Source of the DNA: Branchiostoma floridae
Lineage: Eukaryota > Chordata > Leptocardii > Amphioxiformes > Branchiostomatidae
Assembly: GCF_000003815.2 (NCBI RefSeq)
Contig: NC_049981.1
Location: 30,152,649 to 30,216,648 of the forward strand
Length of the DNA: 64,000 nt
Direction: 5' to 3'
A program made the translations under genes and the position numbers. The number at the start of each line of letters is the position of its first letter. Positions within the stretch are counted from its first letter, which is position 1. Of this stretch, positions 56,185 to 64,000 are shown one piece after another. The notes beneath the pieces were generated by a model that worked only from the letters and a program-made list of their open reading frames with translations, did no database searches and was not told where the DNA came from.

Positions 56185-57929
56185 ACCTTTTGATAAATAG
56201 CTTCGTCAGACAGATAGGTCAATTCGGCGTTGTTTTGTTAGGTATGCAACCTTCTTAACTTCTCTACGGATGATTTTATAAGTTGTCTGCAGTGTTCATC
56301 GGGGCAAAGTAAACCTGTCCTATTGTGATATAATTGCCAAAAAATGCAGCCCAAACGACTCGAAAGTCCACATCAGTAACAAATGGGGATTAGGGAGAAA
56401 TACTCAGTTGTGTTTGGGACAGTATCCTTCGTGTTTCGTTACAAAATGGCAAGGGAAATTAGTTGTAGTCCTGTTTCAGAACGTATACTATGTCATAATC
56501 ACAGACTGTTAAAGGCTGTCAAAGTTTCAGTATAGAAGAAAAATCAGGTTGCGGACCTAAGCAAACTCTGTTGAGTTGAAAAAGATGGTTTAGACCAAGT
56601 AGATGATAGACTTGAGGGACAGAAATGAAATGTAAAAAGAAAGCCTTTGAGTCCATAATGTTACAGGAGGTGTGGATGAAAAACACATCACAAAAGACAA
56701 TTTAAGTTTTGTAATGCCCTAACCAGACCAGAGTTAGTGTAGCTGTTGTAAATTTTCGAGAATTTGTCTCTCTCGCTCATGATGGGATTGAATATCACTC
56801 TTCCATGCTAAGTCCAAATATGGTGTCTTCACGTGACGTCACAGCCGCCACGCTGGTTAGTTGAACCTGGAAAAGCCAGTTAAGTTGTAGAATTTTTCAC
56901 TCAACAAGGGCGGCACCCACCTCCATTTCTGTAGCAACCGAGATACAACGTACCCTTCCAAGGATTTAACCGTGGTCTCCCAGTTAGGCCTACGTCACAT
57001 TTCCAAACCGGGGCCCGACCGGGCAGCTTTCGGGAACAAAAAGTATGATATAAAAGACAGACACCAAGCTATACAAGACGGAAGAGAAATAGTATTGTAT
57101 ATATTTAAGTATACATTTCTATTTTTCGCCTCCACAAACAACCCAGCCGAAACCTGGTTTGGGAATGTGAGGTTAGCCTTACCAACTTCTTGGAATTAGC
57201 TAGGAGCTCAACTGTGAGGCTACTATCAGTTGAGCTACAGTGACATCGCCATACATGTAGTCCACTGTTACGGTACCAATTAAGATTTTACCTTCAGGTT
57301 TAGCCAATCAGGATGTTGGACTTAATACTTACGTCGTCATCACTTGGATGCAGAAGTGTTGATAGCTTATCTATGCAAGTGTTGAGGCTTGGATCATGGA
57401 GATTACACCAAACAGTGTTTTGATAGGGTCACGTAATTATCAGTTTAGTAAAGTACAGATATCCCTAGTAAAGCTATGGTCACATTTGCACCGGTCCCCA
57501 TAAGGTGTTGAGCCCCAGCCGCTGGATACCAGGAGGGAAACATTTCTGTGTTTTCTTGATTAGGTTACGGCGTCTATCTGTAGCTGGCACCCTTTTTTTT
57601 CGAACGGCGAGTTTAAAAAATAATCGGGGCCCAGTCGTGCCCAAAGATAGTCCAGGAGCCGCAGGGTGTCCGACGGGGCCACGTAGGGGTCGCGCCGAAA
57701 ATCCCGTAAACTACCCGGAGTGACCCCCTTTTCCAATTGTGACCTTAGCATGCATATGTTAGATCTAAACATTTAGTCTCCTGTAAAACAAGTAACTCTA
57801 AAAGTTGTAGATTTGTAGTCTTTATACCAGAGTTTAGTATCAATCATGATAACAGCTCACTGTTGTTGTGTACAGTATAACATACTACCTTTGAAGTATT
57901 ACGGGTGCTGATTTTTATAAGTGATACTG
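56185..57929 (+). other. Probable CDH23 3' UTR, no coding signal
   Basis: No conserved frame is visible. A degenerate tRNA-like SINE in minus orientation seems present near 56930-57250 (ttgagctacagtgaca resembles the A-box of the copy at 4200-4395). Confidence 0.4.
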
Positions 57930-58498
57930 AATAAAAGTATGAGGACTTTTCATTCATGTGTATGTATGTGTGTTTCTTTGTGGACAACATCACTCGAAGT
58001 TAGTTGAGATGGATTAAACGGAATTTCCAACCGCTACAAACACACGGTCATGAAGTCATTTGCTATTGGGGTACGTAGGTACTCTTTAGTAATAAATGAA
58101 TAAGACCTTAAAGTCTTGTTTAACTTTGTTGCAAACCTTCTTAATAAACCACAGAAAATTTTAACTTTAAGATGAATTTTGAAAGGCCAATTCAATATTT
58201 GGGCATTTCTATGTCAAGTACACGTAACGGTATTTTGCACACTCTTAGTCTTATAATAAAAGTGGCGAATTTAGGGTACACCTACAGAAACATACCCGTC
58301 ATTGCGTCGCGTAAAAGTCGGCTGACCTTTGACCTTGATGTTCGATCAATCACCATGGTAACACGTATGTAAGAAGTCAAACAAAGAAACTTTTGATATA
58401 ACCCCAAAACATATCTTGCCTCTTGTTATTCACCTTTGAAAAATAGGATTTAAGAAAAAAGTGGCGAATTCGGGGCCCCCTCCGTTAATGCATTGTAC
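57300..58498. other. Intergenic stretch between convergent genes
   Basis: Mostly unrecognised; includes a GC-rich block at 57590-57725. The phrase 'gtggcgaattcggggccccc' at 58461 resembles a transposon end. Confidence 0.35.
57930..57935 (+). terminator. Candidate CDH23 poly(A) signal
   Basis: First AATAAA downstream of the CDH23 stop, implying a 3' UTR of about 1.75 kb. Further AATAAA motifs follow at ~58092 and ~58143. Confidence 0.45.
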
Positions 58499-58593
58499 GT
58501 GCTACAAGACCCTTGTGTGACCATCATGTGAATACGCCGCCCCTGCGTGGCATGCAGGTTTGACAACAACACAGCAAGCCAGGATTGAGACTT

Positions 58594-58798
58594 CCGTAAA
58601 TAGTTTCATCAGGTTGGTAGATCAATCGAACAAAGTCTTCGTCGTTACACAATCTTTTTTTTTATTCTTCTGTAGACGTTTCGGTGACTGTCACCTTCAT
58701 TAGTACTTCAGATTTTGTACTGATGAAGGTGACAGGCAGTCACCGAAACGTCTACAGAAGAATAAAAAATGGTTGTGAAACGACGAAGACTTTGTTCG
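58594..58798. mobile_element. Penelope-like/hammerhead-like inverted insertion with 14-bp duplication
   Basis: A 205-bp insert made of two ~90-nt arms in inverted orientation, flanked by caggattgagactt (58580-58593 and 58799-58812). The right arm reads CTGATGA (58720) + A + GGTGAC/GTCACC hairpin + GAAAC (58745), resembling a hammerhead ribozyme core with an extra A. The left arm is the same unit reversed with CTAATGA. Confidence 0.72.
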
Positions 58799-58861
58799 CA
58801 GGATTGAGACTTTTCATAGAAGAGCATGCCGCATAATCCTTCGCCCTGCGTACACAACTTA

Positions 58862-60063
58862 AGGCCCCCTCTCACTTGACGTGCGGCAAGCTTGCGGCAT
58901 TGCTGCGTTCGAAAACGCAGATGTACCGCCACGGAACCTAGAGGTGCCGCAAGCAAACCTAGAGGTGCCGCAAGCAAACCTAGAAGTGCCGCAAGCAAGC
59001 GCGACGTTTTTTAAAAAGTTTAAAAATAACGCAAGTGGCAAGATGCCGCAACAGTGCCGCAACAGTGCCGCAACGGTGCCCCAACAGTGCCGCCACCATG
59101 CCCCAAACAGTGTCAAGGATATATTTTGCCTATTTTACACCAAGAATCAAAAGTAAACATCCTTTTATTACCGAAAAACTATTTTAGATGCATTTCGTAT
59201 AATTTTACAGCGGTTTTGGATCCAGTAAAAAAATTGCGAATTCCACAAAACTTACCTTGTATCCGTATTCAGAGTTAACTTAAAAATACATCTTTTGATT
59301 TATTTAATGGATTCTATACTTGAAAACAAAACATAAGTAACTGGTTTATTGATTAACCTACGGATATAGAGAAAAAGATTATCGTACAACGTTCAAATAG
59401 AAATTATTTATGTTGGATGATAACGAGTTTGCGTTTGCGTTATAACGTTGCAATCATTGCTGGTAGCCTGCCGCCGATAAAATACAAAATTGCAGTCATT
59501 CGGACCGATGGGCCATATCTTTCTCACTTTTTACAAATATGATAGACTTAGACATCAATAGGCTGGCAAGCCATCCGCCGACAATGAAAATACTCCGCGT
59601 CATACAAAAAAGTATGAAATATCAAGCATTTTCATTTTAAAAAATTGCAAAATTGGTGAATAAACATATAAACATACATAATTACACATAACGTTACACG
59701 GTGCAAAACGTACACATCGATTCAAATCTGGTATATGGTTCGTGTCCGTTCATTTGGGTCATTTCCTTTACAGTAAAAGTCTTTCAATGTTATTTATAGC
59801 ATATGTATCATATAATTCATTATCATAAGGGAAATCTTTTCATTATAAATCTCATTTTGGGGCATTCTCATCATTTTACGGTGATTTTTCATCAATTGAC
59901 AACGCTGCAATTGTCAATAACATGTTCATTTAGTCTAGAAACGCAACAGTGCCGCACGTCAGTGTGAGTGCAAGACAAAGTCGGTGAAATTAACACAGCA
60001 GTGCCGCAGTGAACGAACGCAGCAATGCCGCAAGCGTGCCGCACGTCAAGTGAGAGGGGGCCT
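58862..60063. mobile_element. Harbinger-like non-autonomous element, TTA duplication
   Basis: TIR of ~50 bp starting aggccccctctcacttgacg at 58862, mirrored at 60063, flanked by TTA (58859-58861, 60064-60066), the PIF/Harbinger target type. Subterminal repeats: 'aggtgccgcaagcaaacct' x3 and 'gtgccgcaacag' x3-4. No transposase. Confidence 0.9.
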
Positions 60064-60149
60064 TTACACGGAAGTGTGTAGCATACTGAACCTACCCACA
60101 CTGGAAGTCAGGCATATCTAAATTACAAACAAATTGATTGGAGAAAATA

Positions 60150-60236
60150 ACAAAACAGTGACGCAGTGAACGAAGCCCGCAGTGACGCAAGCTTGATGTA
60201 AGTGCGGTGAGAGTGCACCTTTATCCTCTTACTCGT
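60150..60236. repeat. Diverged second copy of the Harbinger-like right end
   Basis: 'gacgcagtgaacgaagcccg' 'cagtgacgcaagcttgatg' '..gtgagagtgcaccttta' parallels 60000-60065. Confidence 0.6.
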
Positions 60237-60589
60237 CGTCATTCTCATACCCGATAACATGTAGTACAGCTTAAGTATCTTTAGCAGCTGCAATCATCTC
60301 TATTCTGATATCTGCTGGCTGCTAGCCGATTCTTGTCAGCAGCCGGGAGACATGACAGACTTCTCGGGGGTAGGGAAAGCGGTAAAACGTAATAATCATA
60401 TTCGAACCTACCAGGCTGCTCTCCGTGGTCTGTACCTGTATGTGGTCTCCACTGCGACGTTACTACGTAATCATACCCTGTCTACCCGCCTTCTCTAGTC
60501 ATGAATACTGGATGTGAAAGTAGCTGGAAGGAAGCTCAACAGCAAATACAAGTGTTACTACCGAACTAGTTAACAATCATATTCGACTG

Positions 60590-60930
60590 TTAACTACAAG
60601 GCCAAAACATCCGTGGCCCTTGTCAGGAGTCCTACGTAGGTGAAACTAGCCGCGCTCTCAGAACCAGGTTTCTAGAGCATAGACGGCCCAGCTCAGTCAA
60701 AACATCGGAGGTGGCACAACACATCCACATAGAATCTCCGGGACACTGTGGATTTTGACAAGGTGGAGATACTTGATTCCGAACAGGATTACTTTCTCAG
60801 GGGAGTGAAAGAGGCCATTTACATCAGAGCCCATCAACCTTCCCTCAACCGAGACGGGGGCCGATACCGACTGTCAAGCACCTTTGACCCTTTACTGACG
60901 TCACACTTCCGTTCCGGAAGTGCGATTTAG
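60590..60930 (+). pseudogene. Penelope-like element GIY-YIG endonuclease remnant
   Basis: ESYVGETSRALRTRFLEHRR (from ~60625), then after a one-base frameshift near 60742 VDFDKVEILDSEQDYFLRG and VKEAIYIRAHQPSLNRDGG. The YVGET...R...EH...E...NRD spacing is that of the C-terminal GIY-YIG nuclease of Penelope-like retroelements. The GIY half and the RT are missing. 'gatcagaggactgatcgaaagc' downstream (60958) fits the 3' region. Confidence 0.85.
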
Positions 60931-61403
60931 GTCTTGGGTCATTACAACTTGAGAAGGATCAGAGGACTGATCGAAAGCTTGTTGGTAAGCGCTTTATTTT
61001 TGTGTACGGATATAAAGTCTTAAAAATCGTATCATTATGTTAACTACCGTCACAGATGAACTTACATTCAAGTTACATGGAATTAGAGAGAAACAAAAAA
61101 CCTCGCTGTTATGTACTAATTATATAATCTGCTGTATTGTTGACGAAGTCGTTATGCTTTGGATAAACCATGATCTTAATCATGATATGGCAGTCATGAA
61201 CAATAACGATGATTTTCCTTGATTACATTTTAAGGGAGCGTCATATTATAAAATGGAAGGATCGGCGATATAGTCACCACTAGAATATGTCGACAGGGAG
61301 GGTAACGATACATGGACATGAAAACAACTCTTCTTGTCGGAGCTCAACGATGTTGGCATATGGACGAAGTACGACAACGTTGACGACATTCTGCGATGCT
61401 TAC

Positions 61404-61502
61404 CGCCAGAGCTGCCGGGTTCGTTGACGTTGGAAGTGCTGCTGTGGGCCTCTCTGGGCGGGAGGAAAGGGCCAGGACTGGTGGGGAGGTGATCGGTGGT
61501 GT
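61404..61502 (-). CDS. Collagen-like gene, candidate downstream exon
   Basis: 99 nt between acceptor tgttgtttttag and donor gtaagc on the minus strand. The likeliest frame is Ser/Thr/Pro-rich (TTDHLPTSPGPFLPPREAHS...). Its phase does not fit either end proposed for the preceding exon, so an intervening exon or another gene model is needed. Confidence 0.35.
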
Positions 61503-61884
61503 CTAAAAACAACAAATAGCAAAGTTCAACTTGAAAGAGGAAAGTGAAAAAAAATCGTCTTGCATGACCTTAACGTTTTCTGTCCTTTCTGGACGCTAAT
61601 GGAAACGAGGAAGAGGCTACCTACGCTGTGAGGTATCCGACCTTAGACGTGCACGTTTTGAAAGTTGGACGTCTCCTCAAAACCTAACATGGTGTTTTAC
61701 CCCCCCCCCCTCCCCCCTGCTATGCTATATAACTTACTGCTAGGCAAGGTTCTATACATAGATGCACAGACAGCAATACTAACTGATCGATTATTTTAAA
61801 AAGCCATGTTCTAACATAATACCGGACATACTGGTCATCAGTTATTCGAAAGCAGCATAAATACGACTTGCGACATGTAGTTAC

Positions 61885-62011
61885 ATTTTCTTCTCGTTAA
61901 ATTCCTGTCCATCAGATCCGGCCGGACCGGGAGGGCCTGGTGGACCAGAGGGACCGGGAGGTCCGGGTGGGCCCTGCGGACCGTTCAGTCCAGCAGATCC
62001 AGCCAGGCATC
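61885..62011 (-). CDS. Collagen-like gene, Gly-X-Y exon
   Basis: Minus-strand exon, acceptor ccaatgaacag. It completes a glycine codon split by the previous exon and then encodes 11 uninterrupted Gly-X-Y triplets ([19 protein letters not shown]..., ending GPAGSDGQE). Reading continues EFNEKKM to a TAA at 61881-61883, so it is either the last exon or is spliced at the gtaact donor just before that stop. The plus strand also shows a G-P-G pattern, but the minus reading has typical GPP/GPQ/GSD triplets and phase continuity. Confidence 0.75.
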
Positions 62012-62156
62012 CTGTTCATTGGAAGACAAATAATTGATGTATCCTTTCATTATGATTATCAACCGAAAACTACGATTTTGTTTTGGTACGATCTCCATGT
62101 TCATTCATCAAATAGTAATTATTTAAGCGACTGGATATGAATTTGGAACCATTAAG

Positions 62157-62190
62157 ACGTTTCAGGTCGCATCCACTGCCTTTCGTCAGT
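62157..62190 (-). repeat. Hammerhead-like GAAACGTC motif, third copy
   Basis: On the minus strand it reads CTGACGA, a hairpin beginning AAGG and ending CCT, then GAAACGTC. Same layout as the insert at 58594-58798. Confidence 0.5.
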
Positions 62191-62394
62191 GACACTGAGG
62201 AAAGCTTCTTGGAATACAGGTTCTATACTTTGACTTTGAACTACATGTTTATTATCACCCGAAAAGTGCAAGTATGATTGGTTTATCCAACTAGCACCAT
62301 ACATGGTGAGTTATACTCCAACTAAAAAATAACCGACTAATAAAGAGCGTGAATAGAAAAGAAGTAGCACATCGATCAAGCTAGTGTCTCCTAC

Positions 62395-62557
62395 CCCCAA
62401 GAGTCATCGGCAATGTAATCTTGTTCGCAATTTGTCCAGCGTTGCGCACCGATCGCTTAGCTCTGCGTTGCACTTCAGCTCCATACAGAAAGGTGGCACT
62501 TTTGCCACGCCCAGCACCACTCACGTCCTCCTGAGTGTTCGGGCCTTGAGGACTGAC
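62395..62557 (-). CDS. Collagen-like gene, exon with furin-type site
   Basis: Minus-strand exon, acceptor gccctacag, donor gtagga, phase 0 to 1. Encodes VSPQGPNTQEDVSGAG..., then GAEVQRRAKRSVRNAGQIAN. RRAKR|S fits the RX(K/R)R furin consensus. Membrane-tethered collagens (types XIII, XXIII, XXV), ectodysplasin and gliomedin have such sites before their collagen stretch, so a shed type II membrane collagen is a reasonable inference; no transmembrane segment is seen in the window. Confidence 0.7.
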
Positions 62558-62663
62558 CTGTAGGGCGACATCAGATATACCTAATTAACTCCGTATCAAG
62601 CTAGTGTGTTTAGAGACCCAGCTTGTCGTTAAAGTTGTAGTCTCGCTCATTAGGCTGACTGAC

Positions 62664-62726
62664 AGGTTGGCGAATGTCCAACTCGGCTAACCGTGCTTTG
62701 TGAACTTGTTCATCTGGAGCTCTGAC
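62664..62726 (-). CDS. Collagen-like gene, candidate upstream exon
   Basis: On the minus strand, acceptor ttactactctgcag is followed by 21 codons (VRAPDEQVHKARLAELDIRQ...) and a gtcagt donor that keeps phase 0 for the next exon. The codons look protein-like, but no family signature is present and the donor choice is driven by phase. Confidence 0.5.
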
Positions 62727-62805
62727 CTGCAGAGTAGTAAAACTGAGTAGTAAAAGTTAACAGTGAACGGTGAGCATCACGGACATGGTTAAATGCTGTC
62801 TCTGT

Positions 62806-63010
62806 CTAGAGTTCCTCCTCCGAGCATGCCGTAATTCAGAGGCCGTCGGGTCATGCCCGACACAATGCGAGTACAAACCGAAGTTTCGCGAATGAGACCG
62901 ATGATTCCCGACCGCCTCGCTTTAAGGGTCACTGAACAAAATGTAGCATTGCAAGTGTGATTAGCGTGACACACGCCCGGGGCTCAGTTAGTTTGTCCTT
63001 TAATACCTAC
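62806..63010. repeat. Dispersed repeat pair, copy 1
   Basis: 'gagaccgatgattcccgacc' ... 'gaacaaaatgtagc' ... 'ggggctcag..tttgtccttt' '..aatacctac', shared with 63545-63760. Confidence 0.7.
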
Positions 63011-63544
63011 AGCGTATATTATATCATGGAAATCACTTGTCCTGATGAGGTTAGACCTTCTTTATGCGATGGTTGTTTGCTCTTTGTAACGATGAAAGTA
63101 GAAAATGTACACGCCACTGTTTGATTTTGACTCTTAACAACAGCAGTAGTTGCCCTGACCTCAGATAACCCGTGTGTAATGACGACCGGTTTACAGACGT
63201 AGTGTGTACAGACTTGTTACAGTCGCGCTGGAGTGTTGTGTTTTGACTAAAATCACTGATGCATGAAACGCCCATGGCCAAAATACAACTTAAATGTCTT
63301 TATATCTCGAGGTACAGTCACAATACGTCTAAGATTAATGATGTGAGCAAGCACAAAACCGACCAGCACGATTTGGGACAAGAATTTGTCAGAATTTCCT
63401 TGTTTACCATTGGGAAGGGGAGGGAGTCTATTTTTTGTTCTTAAAACACAGAAAACAGCCATTTTTTTACCTGTAAAAAATGTTGTAACTGATGAAACCC
63501 ATCACATTTGGGTATGTTTAGCGACAGAAAATGTCTTTTAGACT
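63011..63544. other. No recognisable feature
   Basis: Short frames only, none with a protein signature. Confidence 0.35.
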
Positions 63545-63760
63545 TCCAAACCTCAAGCATTTGTTAATCAAGAGAACATCGGAGACTGTCGGCTCATAAC
63601 CGACGGCCACGAGTAGATACCGAAGCTGGCCGAATGGAACCGATGATTCCCGATTGCCTTGGTCGGAAGGTTCTTTTGTCAGAATGTAGCCATACGAATG
63701 TAATTGGTTGGGCACTTGCCTTGGGCTCAGTTTGTCCTCTAATATCTATCAACTAAAATC
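63545..63760. repeat. Dispersed repeat pair, copy 2
   Basis: 'ggaaccgatgattcccgatt' ... 'cagaatgtagc' ... 'gggctcagtttgtcctctaa' 'tatctatc'. About 740 bp from copy 1; the family is unknown. Confidence 0.7.
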
Positions 63761-64000
63761 TTAATTTTACAACCAAAATACCGTGTATTGTAGCTGGCTT
63801 TGAATACATGTGATATTGGTTTGTTCCTTGCAACAATTAAAATAGAAAATCTGAAATCTGCAAAACGATAATGTTGTTTAGTTTTGTGTCTTGTTATGTC
63901 AACAACAGGAGCTAACTTGTGAACGTCCGTTCAGGGACGACCAGTTTTAGGCAGACAGTCAACTCATTACAACCCTGGTCGTGTTTATACAGAAATTGCC

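Larger units (their letters stand above)
58499..60120 (+). pseudogene. LINE RT C-terminal fragment split by two insertions
   Basis: Reads CYKTLV-stop-PSCEYAAPAWHAG (58500-58558), TTTQQARIET to 58593, then after the first insert FHRRACRIILRPAYTT (58810-58860) and after the second YTEVCSILNLPTLEVRHI (60064-60120). This is a CR1/Jockey-type C terminus whose frame is restored only when both insertions are skipped. Confidence 0.82.

Noticed and set aside
86-56184. Identity as FAT, dachsous or protocadherin-15
   Set aside because: No EGF/laminin G modules, and the tail block NTNKYSFEG-ANPIWLDPYY and juxtamembrane AIAGS are CDH23-like.
57505-57772. GC-rich frames on both strands near 57600
   Set aside because: No protein signature and no splice context; probably 3' flank or repeat sequence.
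61917-62011. Plus-strand Gly-Pro-Gly reading of the collagen-like block
   Set aside because: The plus pattern is the complement of GPP codons; the minus strand has varied X/Y residues, longer periodicity and a phase-matched neighbouring exon.

Overview
The window reads as an intron-rich animal nuclear genome, most likely a cephalochordate (amphioxus, Branchiostoma-like). The reasons are a CDH23-type tip-link cadherin with one small exon every ~1 kb, very dense short DNA transposons and CR1-type LINE debris in the introns, and no operon-like packing. The species call is inference; I could not run a search.

Positions 86-56184 (+) carry the C-terminal two thirds of one gene, an orthologue of cadherin-23 (CDH23). 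I placed 50 coding exons by joining open frames at GT/AG sites with matching phase. Their summed length is 6975 nt, a multiple of three, giving 2324 residues plus a stop. Seventeen DxNDx-type linkers define the end of one extracellular cadherin (EC) repeat and 17 further repeats (EC10-EC27 if numbered as in human CDH23). They are followed by a membrane-adjacent MAD12-type domain (39835-42348), one transmembrane helix (42909-43036) and a cytoplasmic tail (43031-56184). The tail contains the block 'MFDVPNTNKYSFEG' + 'ANPIWLDPYYR', which I recognise from vertebrate CDH23. The 5' third of the gene lies upstream of the window. A candidate poly(A) signal is at 57930.

Positions 61404-62726 (-) hold exons of a second, convergent gene: a short collagen-like protein with a furin-type RRAKR|S site followed by at least 11 Gly-X-Y triplets. 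Two exons join in perfect phase across their intron; the other two are less certain.

The rest is transposon and repeat sequence. Clear cases are: a deleted mariner (9681-10256); a 2.1 kb TIR element (6624-8744); a 1.1 kb TA-flanked TIR element (17915-18992); a 3.5 kb TIR element with its own 168-codon ORF (46101-49587); a MULE-like MITE with a perfect 11-bp target duplication (54175-54597); a Harbinger-like element with TTA duplication (58862-60063); a LINE inserted into a MITE (43075-45670); a second LINE 3' end (27990-29061); tRNA-derived SINEs; and Penelope-like remnants with a GIY-YIG domain (60590-60930).

The most unusual signals concern how repeats meet exons. Partial exon copies sit next to four genuine exons (17237, 23261/23406, 34403, 36345). 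A 37-bp minisatellite family repeatedly ends just 5' of splice acceptors and, at exon 42, supplies the branch-like site and pyrimidine tract itself. An 18-nt candidate microexon in the MAD domain encodes QLSQIT.
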